From: Enorma phocaeensis
GTDB lineage: Bacteria; Actinomycetota; Coriobacteriia; Coriobacteriales; Coriobacteriaceae
NCBI RefSeq assembly: GCF_900186505.1
Contig: NZ_LT891969.1
Location: 532,853 to 596,852 of the forward strand
Direction: 5' to 3'
Length of the DNA: 64,000 bases
This document shows positions 27,726 to 37,433 of this stretch, one piece after another. Each line of letters begins with the position of its first letter. Position 1 is the stretch's first letter. A model generated the notes under the pieces. It saw only the letters and a program-made list of their open reading frames with translations. It made no database searches and was not told where the DNA came from. The translations under genes and the position numbers were made by a program.

Positions 27726-27765
27726 AGACTCTCCCTTCATACAACACAGGGTCATAAATGTACCA

Positions 27766-27788
27766 CACGTGTCTATACCCAACACGTG
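27766..27788. promoter_or_regulatory. Inverted repeat upstream of rpoD
   Basis: CACGTGT and ACACGTG face each other across 9 bases, 41-63 bp before the rpoD GTG, in the 181-bp gap after dnaG. It would suit a dimeric regulator acting on a separate rpoD promoter. I cannot name the protein. Confidence 0.45.
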
Positions 27789-27906
27789 CGGAAATGATGC
27801 TGTGCACATTTTCCGCCGATTTTTGCACCAGTGCCAGCACCGCTCTTGCAAGCGACGCTGGAATAGAATCCTCGCGCCCGCGGGCAACGGTCGTCAATCG
27901 CTTGCC

Positions 27907-29886
27907 CTACGCCTCACGGAAGGGATCTGCGATGCCTTCGACGGCGTTCTGAAGCTCGCGTTGGCGCGCAGCATCACGGGTGGCTTGAATGGTGAGCTCG
28001 CGCCGCTCGTCATGGCTGAGCGAGCGATCTTGACGCAGGCGCGCCTGAATGGAGCGCAACCGTCTTCGCACCGTGTACAGCTCGAGCGTATCGATGAGAA
28101 ATCCTATATTGGCCTCAACGGAATGAGTGCTCGTAGACAAGATGGTCCCGCTGGATACAAGCTCCGCCGCCTCAGGGCAAACAGCCCTCGCCGCCATCAT
28201 GGCGTCGCTTGGAGAGGTTCCCTCCGGTGTGGCGAGGACAGCCCAAGCGATGGTCTCATGCCGTGGATCGACCCAATCGATGGCGGTGATGCGCTCCGCG
28301 AAGGGCCGGAACACGTCAGGGGAACTCGTGAGGAGCGTCAGGAGCTCGCGTTCTCCCGCAAGCGCACGGCGCTCGGCGTTGGTGAGGAGCTCATCTGGGC
28401 TCGTTTGGGCCGCAACGCCATCAATGGGTGACACCGCACCAGACGCTCCCCCGTCTTCGTAAGCGTCAAGAGGGACGTAGTCGTACGGCGCTGCCTCTGC
28501 ATCTTCGTACGGCGGAACGACAGGCTCATCAGGTTCTAAACGCTTGGCGCCGCGCGCGTGGCTTCGCTGCTGTTCCCGTCTCAGCTGTGCAGCCTCCTCT
28601 TCTTGGACTTGCTTGAACACTCGCCGCGATGCAGTGCGCACGGCATCAGCATCGAGTCCAAGAAGATCTGCGATCTGCATGAAGTACGTATCGATGAGAA
28701 AGCTTGACCGCAACGGGTAGATGAGCCGGCATGCATCATCGAGGGCTGCCGCGCGTCCTCCCGGCGTCGAGGTGTCGCACCGCTCGCCAAGCTTGCGAAA
28801 GACAAAGTCCATGAGGGGCTCGGCATTCTCGAGCAGAGCGCGCAAGGCGTCGCCGCCACGTGCGGTGATGAACTCCATGGGGTCCATGCCGTCGGGAAGC
28901 ACAACGCAGCGTAGGTCGGCAGAGCTCTGCTCGATGAACCCGAGAGCGCGCTCAGCGGCCTTCTGGCCAGCGGCATCGCCATCGAACAGATAGATGATGC
29001 GCTTAGCGAACCGCGTAAGCGTCTTCACATGGTGCTCGGTGAGCGCGGTGCCCAACGTAGCGACCACGTTGCCTATGCCCGCCTCATAGCAGGCGATCGC
29101 ATCGGTGTACCCTTCGACAACGATAGCCTGGCCTTGTGCCACGATATGCTCTTTGGCCCAGTTGAAGCCATAGAGGTTGCGCTTTTTATGGAAGAGCGCC
29201 GTCTCAGCCGTGTTGAGATACTTGGGTTGCCCGTCGCCCATGACACGGCCACCGAAGCCGATGCAGCGTCCGCGCTCGTCCATGATGGGAAACATCACGC
29301 GGTCGAAAAACCGGTCTGCCAGCGCGCCGCGATCGCGCCTCACCGCGACGTTCGCATCGATCATCTCCTGCGGAGTAAACCCCTTCTGCCCAAGATATGC
29401 CACAAGCGATCCGCGCCCGGGGGCATATCCCAGTTTGTAGCGGCGACAGACCTCGCTGCCCATCCCTCGAGAGGCGAAGTAATCGCGTGGATCACCGTTG
29501 CGGCCGCGCATGAGCTGCGTATGAAAGAATTCCGCCGAGGCCTCGCAGGCCTCGATGAGACGTGTGCGCTTCGTGCCGCGCTCGAAGCCGCCGCGCGTGT
29601 CCTGGATCTCGATGCCCGCTCGGTCGGCAAGGTAATGAATTGCCTCAGGGAAGGAAAGGTTCTCGCGCTTCATGACATAGGTGAAGCAGTCGCCCCCCTC
29701 CCCGCAGCCAAAGCAATGCCAGACCTGAGTAGCCGGGATGATATGAAATGAAGGGGTCTTCTCGCCATGGAAGGGGCAGCATCCCCAGAACTCCTGGCCG
29801 CGCTGCTTGAGCTGAACCGTCTCTTGAACGAGCTCGACCAGATCGGTTGCCGCGCGAACGCGGTCCTTATCTTCATCGGAAATCAT
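27907..29886 (-). CDS. dnaG: DNA primase
   Basis: 659 residues. The N-terminal CHC2 zinc finger (CPFHGEKTPSFHI...WHCFGCGEGGD) is at about residues 37-65. The catalytic core follows with SRGMGSEVCRRYKLGYAPG and a TOPRIM domain, VVEGYTDAIACYEAGIGNVVATLGTAL and YLFDGDAAGQKAA. The C-terminal region is a less conserved helicase-binding domain. DnaG makes primers at the fork. The start overlaps the ribF end by 14 bases. A rare acidic insert (PDEPVVPPYEDAEAAPYDY...) near residue 450 separates core and helicase-binding domain. Confidence 0.96.
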   Translation of the reverse strand: MISDEDKDRVRAATDLVELVQETVQLKQRGQEFWGCCPFHGEKTPSFHIIPATQVWHCFGCGEGGDCFTYVMKRENLSFPEAIHYLADRAGIEIQDTRGGFERGTKRTRLIEACEASAEFFHTQLMRGRNGDPRDYFASRGMGSEVCRRYKLGYAPGRGSLVAYLGQKGFTPQEMIDANVAVRRDRGALADRFFDRVMFPIMDERGRCIGFGGRVMGDGQPKYLNTAETALFHKKRNLYGFNWAKEHIVAQGQAIVVEGYTDAIACYEAGIGNVVATLGTALTEHHVKTLTRFAKRIIYLFDGDAAGQKAAERALGFIEQSSADLRCVVLPDGMDPMEFITARGGDALRALLENAEPLMDFVFRKLGERCDTSTPGGRAAALDDACRLIYPLRSSFLIDTYFMQIADLLGLDADAVRTASRRVFKQVQEEEAAQLRREQQRSHARGAKRLEPDEPVVPPYEDAEAAPYDYVPLDAYEDGGASGAVSPIDGVAAQTSPDELLTNAERRALAGERELLTLLTSSPDVFRPFAERITAIDWVDPRHETIAWAVLATPEGTSPSDAMMAARAVCPEAAELVSSGTILSTSTHSVEANIGFLIDTLELYTVRRRLRSIQARLRQDRSLSHDERRELTIQATRDAARQRELQNAVEGIADPFREA

Positions 29887-30883
29887 GCAGCGACACCCCG
29901 CTCTCCCCTAGTTCCGTACGCACTTCGTCTATATTGCCCAAAACAGTCGCGATGAGCGCGTCGACCGAAGGGAACTGAACTAACGGGCGAATGCGCCATA
30001 GGAAGACGAGCGAGATCGCAGCACCGTAGATATCACCGGCAAACCCGATGATATTGGTTTCGAGCGAAGCAGACGCAGCGCGATCGCGGAAGGTCGGCGG
30101 TTTTCCAACGTTGATAGCCGCAGGCCAAACCGTTCCATCAACCAGGGCAAGTCCGCCGTAGACCCCCTCTGCGGGCACCTGCACATGTGCGGCGTAGGTT
30201 ACATTCGCCGTAGGGAACCCCATACCGGTACCCTCTCCGCGCCCGGGGTCAACGGTTCCACGCAGTAGGTATCGACGGCCCAGCAGTTGCTCCGAGCGCT
30301 CAAGACAACCCGCGGCGAGGTGCTCGCGAATATGCGTTGAGGAGACAACCTCCCCATCAATGGCCATGAGTTCATGACCGGTAAGGGAAATCCCCTCGCT
30401 CGCGCACCACTCCCCCATAACCGGTACGGTCGACGCGCCATGGTGGCCGAGGCGAAAGTCTGCACCCACATGAATCGAACGGATATCGCAAGCAGGCAAG
30501 AGAACGCGTTGGAAGAACTCCGCATGGTCAAGCTTCGACAGCTCGACCGTAAACGGGATAACAAGAACGGCATCGACGCCGGATGACGCGAGCAACGCCA
30601 GGCGGTCGTCGCTCATGCAGAGCTTGGGGTCCGGGCGCGGTGCCACGACCTCATCCGGGTCAGGCATGAAGGTGACGGCTACAGAAGCCATGCCGCGATC
30701 GCCAGCTTCTTCTGTGGCGGCGGCAATAAGCGAGCGATGCCCAAGGTGCACGCCGTCGAAGGCACCGATCACGGCAACACTGGGACCAAGATGCGTGAGC
30801 GCGCCGGGCTTCCAATCCACAACCGGAACGGTCCGATCGACAGCGATGAAGTCGCGACGCAGTTCTTCTATAGGAGGCATCAT
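29873..30883 (-). CDS. ribF: Bifunctional riboflavin kinase / FAD synthetase
   Basis: Makes FMN and FAD from riboflavin. 336 residues. N-terminal adenylyltransferase motif VIGAFDGVHLGHRSLI near residue 38, VGADFRLGHHG and SSTHIREHLAAG. The C-terminal flavokinase has GTGMGFPTANV and the TFRDR...LETNIIGF region. It overlaps truB upstream through ATGA and dnaG downstream. truB-ribF adjacency is very common in bacteria. Confidence 0.95.
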   Translation of the reverse strand: MMPPIEELRRDFIAVDRTVPVVDWKPGALTHLGPSVAVIGAFDGVHLGHRSLIAAATEEAGDRGMASVAVTFMPDPDEVVAPRPDPKLCMSDDRLALLASSGVDAVLVIPFTVELSKLDHAEFFQRVLLPACDIRSIHVGADFRLGHHGASTVPVMGEWCASEGISLTGHELMAIDGEVVSSTHIREHLAAGCLERSEQLLGRRYLLRGTVDPGRGEGTGMGFPTANVTYAAHVQVPAEGVYGGLALVDGTVWPAAINVGKPPTFRDRAASASLETNIIGFAGDIYGAAISLVFLWRIRPLVQFPSVDALIATVLGNIDEVRTELGESGVSLHDFR

Positions 30884-31872
30884 CGGTACTTGCCACCCGA
30901 TCCTTCTCCCGCCGCGCGAGCTGTTTGATACCCCGACCCAACGCCCTCGATAGGCTGCGGAAACACATCATGGGGGACGAATGCGCCACCGGAGATCTCG
31001 CCAAGGGCAGCAAGCCGCCCGCCGCTTACGAGCGCGATGCGCTCGGCACGAAGGGCGTCGGCGCCCACGCTTCTAAGCTTTGAGCAGGGGATACGCTTAC
31101 CGCAAAGGACATCTGCCAGGAGTTCCTCGTCGCAGCTCATAGCACGCGCCCCAAGCGCTACGACAGGATCGAGTGCATGCTCGTGAGCCACCTCCGCGGA
31201 AAGCTCATCGAGCGGGAGGCATGAGGAGCGACCAACCGATCCAGATGCGGTGCGAACAAGGGCGGTGAGATGAGCCGCCGATCCCACCGCGCGACCGAGG
31301 TCGCGCGCGAGAGCACGGATATAGGTGCCCTTGCTAACCGTGAACGATACGGTCCAAGCAAGCGCTTCACCTTGGGAGCAGATACCGATGAGCTGCGCCT
31401 CATGGACGGTGATCGGCCGGGCTTCGAGCTCGACCTCCTCCCCAGCCCGCGCACGCGCATACGAGCGCACGCCATCGATGGAGATGGCCGAAAATGCAGG
31501 AGGCACCTGCATCTGATCGCCGAGCATCCCCCCAAGGACGCGGTCGGCGAAGTCTTCATCTCCAAGCTCCGGAGGGACGGGGGCTTCGCGGGTGATATCG
31601 CCTTCTGCGTCATCTGTCGAAGTTTCCGCCCCGAAGGCTATCTCGGCAAGATAGCGCTTGGTGTCGAGCGCGAGCATGCCCAAAAGGCGCGTCGCCTGCC
31701 CTACACCGATTACAAGCACGCCCGATGCCATCGGGTCGAGCGTGCCCGCGTGACCCACCCGACGCTCGCCCACGCAGCGCCGTACGCGCGCGACGACGTC
31801 ATGTGATGTGCAGCCGGTGGGCTTATCGACCCCTATGAGCGCGTTCAGCTGCGCGATACGATGCTTCGCCAT
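30880..31872 (-). CDS. truB: tRNA pseudouridine-55 synthase
   Basis: 330 residues. Pseudouridine synthase motif VGHAGTLDPMASGVLVIGVGQATRL with the catalytic Asp near residue 46, plus KRYLAEIAFGAETSTDDAEG and TKGTYIRALARDLG-like SKGTYIRALARDLG. The C-terminal PUA-like part is more divergent. It modifies U55 in the T loop of tRNAs. It starts 3 bp after the nrnA-like gene and overlaps ribF. Confidence 0.95.
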   Translation of the reverse strand: MAKHRIAQLNALIGVDKPTGCTSHDVVARVRRCVGERRVGHAGTLDPMASGVLVIGVGQATRLLGMLALDTKRYLAEIAFGAETSTDDAEGDITREAPVPPELGDEDFADRVLGGMLGDQMQVPPAFSAISIDGVRSYARARAGEEVELEARPITVHEAQLIGICSQGEALAWTVSFTVSKGTYIRALARDLGRAVGSAAHLTALVRTASGSVGRSSCLPLDELSAEVAHEHALDPVVALGARAMSCDEELLADVLCGKRIPCSKLRSVGADALRAERIALVSGGRLAALGEISGGAFVPHDVFPQPIEGVGSGYQTARAAGEGSGGKYR

Positions 31873-31875
31873 GGC

Positions 31876-32931
31876 CTAGGCCTCGTTAGGGGCGCATGCG
31901 AGCTCCTCGACATCACGCACGCTATCAACAAGCTCGATGAGCATGGGCAACGCATCGCGCAGCGTGTCCTCGATGGTCCCCTCGTAGGTGAAACCTGCAG
32001 CAGCCGCATGGCCGCCGCCGTTGAACGCAGCGGCGATTCCCGAGACGTCGAGGGCTCCCTTCGCCCTTAGGTTACCGCGCACCTTGCCGTTATCAAGCTC
32101 TTTCAGGAAGAGGCAGACCTCTACCCCCATGACCGAGCGCACGATATCCACGAGCCCATCGCATTCATCATGCGAGACACCGTATTCTGCAAGGTCGACG
32201 GCGCGCGCATAGCTGTATGCCACACGGCCGTCGGCAACAAGGCGAATGCGGCTCATCACGACGGACTCGAGTTTGAGGTATTCGAGGCGCTGGCTCTGAT
32301 AGACCTCCAACGCGATGCGCGCAGGATCAGCTCCGGCTGCGACGAGCATGCTCGCGACGCAGAAGCTCTCCGGATCGGCATTTTGATACTGGAAACGCCC
32401 CGTATCGGTGACGATGCCGCACAAGAGCGAGGATGCAACAGCAGCATCGATCGAGATGTTCACAAACGAGAGGAACTCGGCGATGAGCACCGACGCGGCG
32501 GCGGCATCGGGACGACGAACCACGACGTCAGCGAACTCCTCGCGTGCCGGATGATGGTCGAAGCAAACCACCTTGTCTGCACGGCGAACAACCGCCTCGC
32601 CATCTGCCAGACGGTCTAGAACAGGGCAATCGACCGCGATGAACAAGTCTGGATCCGCCGTGTAGCGAGCAGCCGGAACGAGTTCATCGGCACCGGCGAG
32701 AAACCGGTATATACGCGGGGCCGGAGCGTCATCCGCGATGAGGAAGGTGATGTCCTTCGACGGGAAACGCCCGCGCAACGCCAGCCCCAAGCCAAGCGTG
32801 GAGCCGAGGGCGTCGCCATCCGGAGAGGTGTGACCGCAGATGGCGACTTTCTCGGCAGCGTCGATTAAGTCTAGGATGGCCCAGTATTCGTCGGCATAAG
32901 CCGAAAGATCGAGCAAATCGTCGCTATCCAT
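31876..32931 (-). CDS. nrnA: DHH family phosphoesterase (NrnA-like oligoribonuclease)
   Basis: 351 residues from the ATG that overlaps the rbfA stop by 8 bases. Metal-binding motifs: ICGHTSPDGDALGSTLGLGLAL, LFIAVDCP, CFDHHPAREEFAD and the C-terminal DHHA1 GGGHAAAAGF. This pattern is shared by NrnA nanoRNases and pAp phosphatases, and position between rbfA and truB is typical. It likely degrades short RNAs and pAp; cyclic-dinucleotide hydrolysis is possible but not shown. Confidence 0.9.
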   Translation of the reverse strand: MDSDDLLDLSAYADEYWAILDLIDAAEKVAICGHTSPDGDALGSTLGLGLALRGRFPSKDITFLIADDAPAPRIYRFLAGADELVPAARYTADPDLFIAVDCPVLDRLADGEAVVRRADKVVCFDHHPAREEFADVVVRRPDAAAASVLIAEFLSFVNISIDAAVASSLLCGIVTDTGRFQYQNADPESFCVASMLVAAGADPARIALEVYQSQRLEYLKLESVVMSRIRLVADGRVAYSYARAVDLAEYGVSHDECDGLVDIVRSVMGVEVCLFLKELDNGKVRGNLRAKGALDVSGIAAAFNGGGHAAAAGFTYEGTIEDTLRDALPMLIELVDSVRDVEELACAPNEA

Positions 32932-33415
32932 CGAGATCGCCGCCATCTTCATGAGCGACAGGGGCATCGGCAACCGCGGCGTCGTCGGATAGCTCGGCTG
33001 CCTCACCCGCCCCCGCAGCATCGATCGCTTGGGAGACCTCGACCGGGTAACCATCCTCATCCTTCTCCACACCGATGGTTGGAGGGACGTTCTCAAGCGC
33101 AGCTGCGATGCGCTGCGCCTCATCTGTCGACGTATCGATGCGGAAATCCAGCTCAGGAACGATGCGCCAGTCGAGCGAGCGGGCAAGCAGGCTGCGGATG
33201 CGGCCCTTAGCGGAGGCGAGCGTCTCGAGAACTTCGTCGTAGCGCTCACCATCGCATGATACGAAGATGCGCGCATACGAGCGGTCCTGGGTGACCTCGA
33301 CGCCCGTCAAGGTCACCAGCTCCAGACGCGGGTCCGCGATCTCGAACAGCAGGATATAGCCGAGCTTCTCCCGCAGCTGCTCGGACAGCCGACGGGTGAC
33401 GTTGTTCTGCTTCAC
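32924..33415 (-). CDS. rbfA: Ribosome-binding factor A with an acidic tail
   Basis: 163 residues. The KH-like core (RRLSEQLREKLGYILLFEIADPRLELVTLTGVEVTQDRSYARIFVS...) covers about residues 8-110. Then comes a 45-residue Ala/Asp/Glu tail absent from short RbfA proteins. RbfA matures the 3' end region of 16S rRNA in 30S particles. It lies 15 bp behind infB and overlaps nrnA, in the usual nusA-infB-rbfA order. Confidence 0.93.
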   Translation of the reverse strand: MKQNNVTRRLSEQLREKLGYILLFEIADPRLELVTLTGVEVTQDRSYARIFVSCDGERYDEVLETLASAKGRIRSLLARSLDWRIVPELDFRIDTSTDEAQRIAAALENVPPTIGVEKDEDGYPVEVSQAIDAAGAGEAAELSDDAAVADAPVAHEDGGDLDG

Positions 33416-33430
33416 GAAAACGACCTTTCG

Positions 33431-36109
33431 CTATTCGGTGCGGGCAACCTCGACGATCTTATAGGCCTCGAGCTGGTCGCCCACATGGACATCCTGGAAG
33501 CGCTCGATACCAAGACCGCACTCGTACCCGTTCTTAACGCTCTTGACGTCATCCTTGAAACGGCGCATGGAAGCGAAGACGCCGTCGAACACCACAACGC
33601 CGTCGCGCACCACGCGGACGCGGTCGTTGCGCTCGATCTCGCCCTCGGTGACCATGCAACCGGCGATAACGCCGACCTTGGGCACGCGGAAGAGCTCGCG
33701 AACCTCGGCGACGCCGGTCTGGACCTCCTCCTCCGTGGGCTTGAGCATACCGATGCGCGCCGCGTCGATGTCCTCGATGGCCTTGTAGATGATGGAGTAC
33801 GTCTTGATCTGCACGTTCTCCTTCTCCGCCATATCACGCGCCTTGGCCTGCGGGCGAACGCCGAAGCCGACGATGATGGCATTCGAAGCGGCGGCGAGGA
33901 TGACGTCGGTCTCGGTGATCGCGCCGACGGCGGAGTGGATGATGTTGATGCGGACCTCGGACTGATCCATCTTGCTAAGGGCATCGGCCAGGGCCTCGAT
34001 GGAGCCCTGAACATCCGCCTTGACGACGAGATTGAGCTCCTTGAGCTCGTTCTCGCTCATCTCGGAGAAGAGGGTCTCGAGCGTTACGTGCTTGACCTTG
34101 TTCTGCTCCTCGATACGAGCCTTGAGGGCGCGCTCGTCGGCGAGCTTGCGCGCGTCGCGCTCGTCCTCGAAGACGCGGAACTCATCGCCGGCGTTGGGCA
34201 CGGAGTCGAGTCCGAGGATCTCGACGGCGTCAGAGGGGCGCGCCTCGTCCTTATGGCCGCCGTGCTGGTCGAGCATGGCGCGCACGCGGCCGAAGCTCAT
34301 GCCCGCCACGAGCGCGTCGCCGACATGCAAGGTACCGCGATTGACAAGCACGGTCGCAACAGGGCCGCGGCCGCGGTCGAGCTTCGCCTCGATAATATAA
34401 CCGGATGCGAAGGTGTCCGGGTTGGCCTTGAGCTCAAGGACGTCAGCCTGAAGCAGAATCGTCTCGAGCAGGTCGTCGATGCCTTCGTGCGTACGCGCGG
34501 AGACGTTGACGAACATGTTCTGGCCGCCCCACTCCTCGGGGATGACGCCGTACTCGACGAGCTCCTGGCGGACGCGGTCGGGGTTGGCATCGGGTTTGTC
34601 GCACTTGTTCACCGCAACGACGATGGGCACGCCGGCAGCCTTGGAGTGGTTGATGGCCTCGACGGTCTGCGGCATGACGCCGTCATCCGCAGCGACCACG
34701 AGCACCACGACGTCGGTGATCTTCGCTCCGCGTGCACGCATGGCGGTGAATGCCTCGTGACCCGGCGTGTCGACGAACGTGATCTGGCGGCCGCCGATCT
34801 CGACCTGGGAGGCACCGATATGCTGGGTGATGCCGCCCGCCTCGTGCGCGGCGATGCCGGTATGGCGGATGGCGTCCAGAAGCGACGTCTTGCCGTGGTC
34901 GACGTGACCCATGACCGTGACCACTGGCGGACGCGGCTTGAGGTCGGCCGGATCGTCGTAGAAGGTGAAGGAGTTCTCCTCCTCCGGGCTGATGATCTTG
35001 ATCTGGCGACCCAGGTCGTCGGCGACGAGCTCGACGAGGTCGTTCGACATGGACTGCGTCATGGTGAGCGGGGTGCCCAGCAGGAAGAGGCGTTTGATGA
35101 TGTCGTTGGCCGGGACGTCGAGGGCCTCGGCGAGCTCGGCCACGGTCACGCCCTCCGAAACGCGAACGGCATCGAGCTCCTCGACGCTGATGCCCTGAGC
35201 CTTGGCCTGCTCGAGCTTCTGCTCCTCGCGAGCCGCCTCGGCCTCGCGCATGCGCTTCTCCTTGCGCTTGCGGCGCCTGCCGCCATCGCCACGCGAAGCC
35301 TCCTCGACGGCCATGCGGGCCTCCTCGAGCACGCGCTCGCGGCTGTATTCTTCAGCCTCGCGCGCCATACGGCTGTAGCGGTCCTCCTCGCTATGCTGCG
35401 AGCCCTTGCGGCCCTTACGGCCCTTGCCGCCCTTGTCTGGAGCGGGCACGTCCATGCCTGCGGGTATAGAGGGAGCAGACGAGCTGCGGTGCGCATGGCT
35501 CTGCGCAGCGTGCTCCTCGCCACCGCGACGGCCACCGCGGCGCTCGCCCTTGCGGGCCGGACGCGGAGCAGCCTGCTCGGCATGCTTGGATTCCTCGGTC
35601 TTCTTCCGCTGCTCGAGGATGGTCTCCTGAGCGGCGATCTGGTCGAGCAGCGAGCGGAATCGCGAGCCGGAATCAGATTCGGGCACGCGGCTACGCTTAG
35701 CCTCGAGCTCCTCAGCCTGCTTGCGCTCGCGCTCCAAGCGCTCTGCCTCGCGAGCGCGCTCGGCCTCAGCGGCTCGAGCAGCTTCCTCGGCAGCGCGCTG
35801 GGCATTGAAGAGCCTGCGGTCCTCCTCTTTACGAGCTTCAGCGGCGAGGCGCTCGGCCTCGTGCTCACGGGCGCGCTCGGCCTCCTCAGCCGCAAGCGCC
35901 TCCTCCTCAGCCTTCCGCTGCGCCTCGAGCTCAGCCGCGCGGGCCTCGAGCATCGGGGCGAGCTTCTTGCGCACGATGGCGACGTATGCATCCTCGAGCG
36001 ATGACGAGGCGGACTTCACGGGGATCTTCATCTCAGAGAGATACCCCATGAGCTCCTTCGAATCCATTCCAAAATTCCTGGCCAGGCTTGATACGCGGGT
36101 CTTAGCCAT
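33431..36109 (-). CDS. infB: Translation initiation factor IF-2
   Basis: 892 residues; AGGTGA lies seven bases before the ATG. It opens with the IF2-N motif (VSSLARNFGMDSKELMGYLSEMKIPVKSASSSLEDAYV). A long Glu/Arg/Ala coiled-coil region (about residues 55-290) follows, then a second IF2-N motif (GVTVAELAEALDVPANDIIKRLFLLG). The GTPase has GHVDHGKTSLLDAI, DTPGHEAF and NKCDKPDAN. The C-terminal fMet-tRNA-binding domains end with EAYKIVEVARTE. No ylxR (DUF448) gene lies between nusA and infB. Confidence 0.97.
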   Translation of the reverse strand: MAKTRVSSLARNFGMDSKELMGYLSEMKIPVKSASSSLEDAYVAIVRKKLAPMLEARAAELEAQRKAEEEALAAEEAERAREHEAERLAAEARKEEDRRLFNAQRAAEEAARAAEAERAREAERLERERKQAEELEAKRSRVPESDSGSRFRSLLDQIAAQETILEQRKKTEESKHAEQAAPRPARKGERRGGRRGGEEHAAQSHAHRSSSAPSIPAGMDVPAPDKGGKGRKGRKGSQHSEEDRYSRMAREAEEYSRERVLEEARMAVEEASRGDGGRRRKRKEKRMREAEAAREEQKLEQAKAQGISVEELDAVRVSEGVTVAELAEALDVPANDIIKRLFLLGTPLTMTQSMSNDLVELVADDLGRQIKIISPEEENSFTFYDDPADLKPRPPVVTVMGHVDHGKTSLLDAIRHTGIAAHEAGGITQHIGASQVEIGGRQITFVDTPGHEAFTAMRARGAKITDVVVLVVAADDGVMPQTVEAINHSKAAGVPIVVAVNKCDKPDANPDRVRQELVEYGVIPEEWGGQNMFVNVSARTHEGIDDLLETILLQADVLELKANPDTFASGYIIEAKLDRGRGPVATVLVNRGTLHVGDALVAGMSFGRVRAMLDQHGGHKDEARPSDAVEILGLDSVPNAGDEFRVFEDERDARKLADERALKARIEEQNKVKHVTLETLFSEMSENELKELNLVVKADVQGSIEALADALSKMDQSEVRINIIHSAVGAITETDVILAAASNAIIVGFGVRPQAKARDMAEKENVQIKTYSIIYKAIEDIDAARIGMLKPTEEEVQTGVAEVRELFRVPKVGVIAGCMVTEGEIERNDRVRVVRDGVVVFDGVFASMRRFKDDVKSVKNGYECGLGIERFQDVHVGDQLEAYKIVEVARTE

Positions 36110-36190
36110 GTGCCGATCACCTACCTCTCGCGCGCCGTGCGCGCCGAACATCCAACGAACCCTGTGCGCGGGGCCTATGCCCCCGGCCCG

Positions 36191-37432
36191 CTAGATCAGA
36201 TCCTCCGCGGACTCGATGGCATCAGACTCGTGAACGCCGCAGTAGCGCGAACCAGGGCGAGCCTGGTTGCGGCAACGGATGCCGTCCTCGTTCACATAAG
36301 CGCAGCGCCCGGGCTCGTCATCATCGAGCAGGTCATCCTCGGGCTCCTGCCGGACGGGCATGTTGCGCAAGATGTCCGCAGCAAGCGTCTCGTTCTTGAT
36401 ATCGATGTGCCATCCGGTGAGGCGTGCGGCGAGGCGGGCATTCTGGCCTTCCTTGCCGATTGCGAGCGAGAGCTGCTCGTCCGGTACGATCACGCCTGCA
36501 TAGCGCTTCTCCTCGTCAATGAGCACGCGCGTCACCCTCGCAGGCGACAGGGCGTTCGCAACGTAGCGCGCCGGGTCCTCGTCCCACAGGATGACGTCGA
36601 CGCGCTCGCCGCGAAGTTCGGAGACGACGGTGCGGACGCGGCTGCCCTTGGGGCCGACGCAAGCGCCGACCGGATCCAAACGGCTGTCGAGCGAGTGGAC
36701 GGCGACCTTCGAACGCTGGCCGGGCTCGCGGGCAACCGACTTGATCTCGACGGAGCCCTCATAGATCTCGGGCACCTCGAGCTCGAAGAGGCGGCGCAGC
36801 AGCGCCGGATGCGTGCGGGAGATGACGATGGGCGGACGGGAGTGCTCGCCGCGGACGGGCTGGACGTTGTTCGCATCCGGATCGCGCACATCGATGATGA
36901 CGGCCTTGATGCGATCGTTATGGCGGTAGCGCTCGCCCATGGGGCGCTCGTTGCGCTCGTTCTCATGGTGACGCAGGTCGAAATGCGGGAGCTCAGCCTC
37001 GACGCCCTCGCGGATCTTCACGATGGTGAAGTCGGGCGTGGACTGGAGCACCGTGCCCGTGATGATATCGCCGATGCGGTCCGAGAACTCCTCGAAGATC
37101 TGGCGGCGCGCGGAATTGCGCACGATGGCGTTGATCTCGGACTTGGCATGCTGGGCGGCGATGCGGCTCGTGTCCTTAGGCGTCACGTCGCGCTTAGTGA
37201 ACTCGGTGTACTCGTCCTCTTCCTCGTCATAGGATTCCTCGACGGGAACGAGCTCGTAGACGTAGACCTTGCCGGTCGCGCGGTCGATGGTGACCTCGGC
37301 GCCGAACGGGAGATGCAAGATGTCGGCATAGCTCTTGGCAAGCGACTTCTCGAGTTGGTCGATGAGGTAGAGCTGGTCGATGTGCCTCTCCTGGCAGAGC
37401 TCCATCAGAGCTTCCATCATCTGAGATGCCAT
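36191..37432 (-). CDS. nusA: Transcription factor NusA with a C-terminal Cys3His tail
   Basis: 413 residues. The N-terminal polymerase-binding domain runs to about 125, then S1 (DIITGTVLQSTPDFTIVKI), KH1 and KH2 (LDPVGACVGPKGSRVRTVVSELRGERVDVILWDEDPARYVANALSPA; LSLAIGKEGQNARLAARLTGWHIDI). After KH2 the chain has an acidic linker and a small motif C377-x9-C387-x10-C398-xx-H401 (CAYVNEDGIRC...YCGVH) that looks like a zinc site. Acidic repeats of enterobacterial NusA are absent. It follows rimP by 1 bp. The zinc reading is inference. Confidence 0.93.
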   Translation of the reverse strand: MASQMMEALMELCQERHIDQLYLIDQLEKSLAKSYADILHLPFGAEVTIDRATGKVYVYELVPVEESYDEEEDEYTEFTKRDVTPKDTSRIAAQHAKSEINAIVRNSARRQIFEEFSDRIGDIITGTVLQSTPDFTIVKIREGVEAELPHFDLRHHENERNERPMGERYRHNDRIKAVIIDVRDPDANNVQPVRGEHSRPPIVISRTHPALLRRLFELEVPEIYEGSVEIKSVAREPGQRSKVAVHSLDSRLDPVGACVGPKGSRVRTVVSELRGERVDVILWDEDPARYVANALSPARVTRVLIDEEKRYAGVIVPDEQLSLAIGKEGQNARLAARLTGWHIDIKNETLAADILRNMPVRQEPEDDLLDDDEPGRCAYVNEDGIRCRNQARPGSRYCGVHESDAIESAEDLI

Positions 37433-37433
37433 G

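Noticed and set aside
33485..36004. Very long open frame on the plus strand opposite infB, and similar ones opposite lepA, pyrB/pyrR, leuS, thrS, fhs and valS
   Set aside because: These are mirror frames caused by GC-rich third positions; compositions are unnatural (Leu/Asp/Val or Arg/Ser runs) and each opposes a certain gene.
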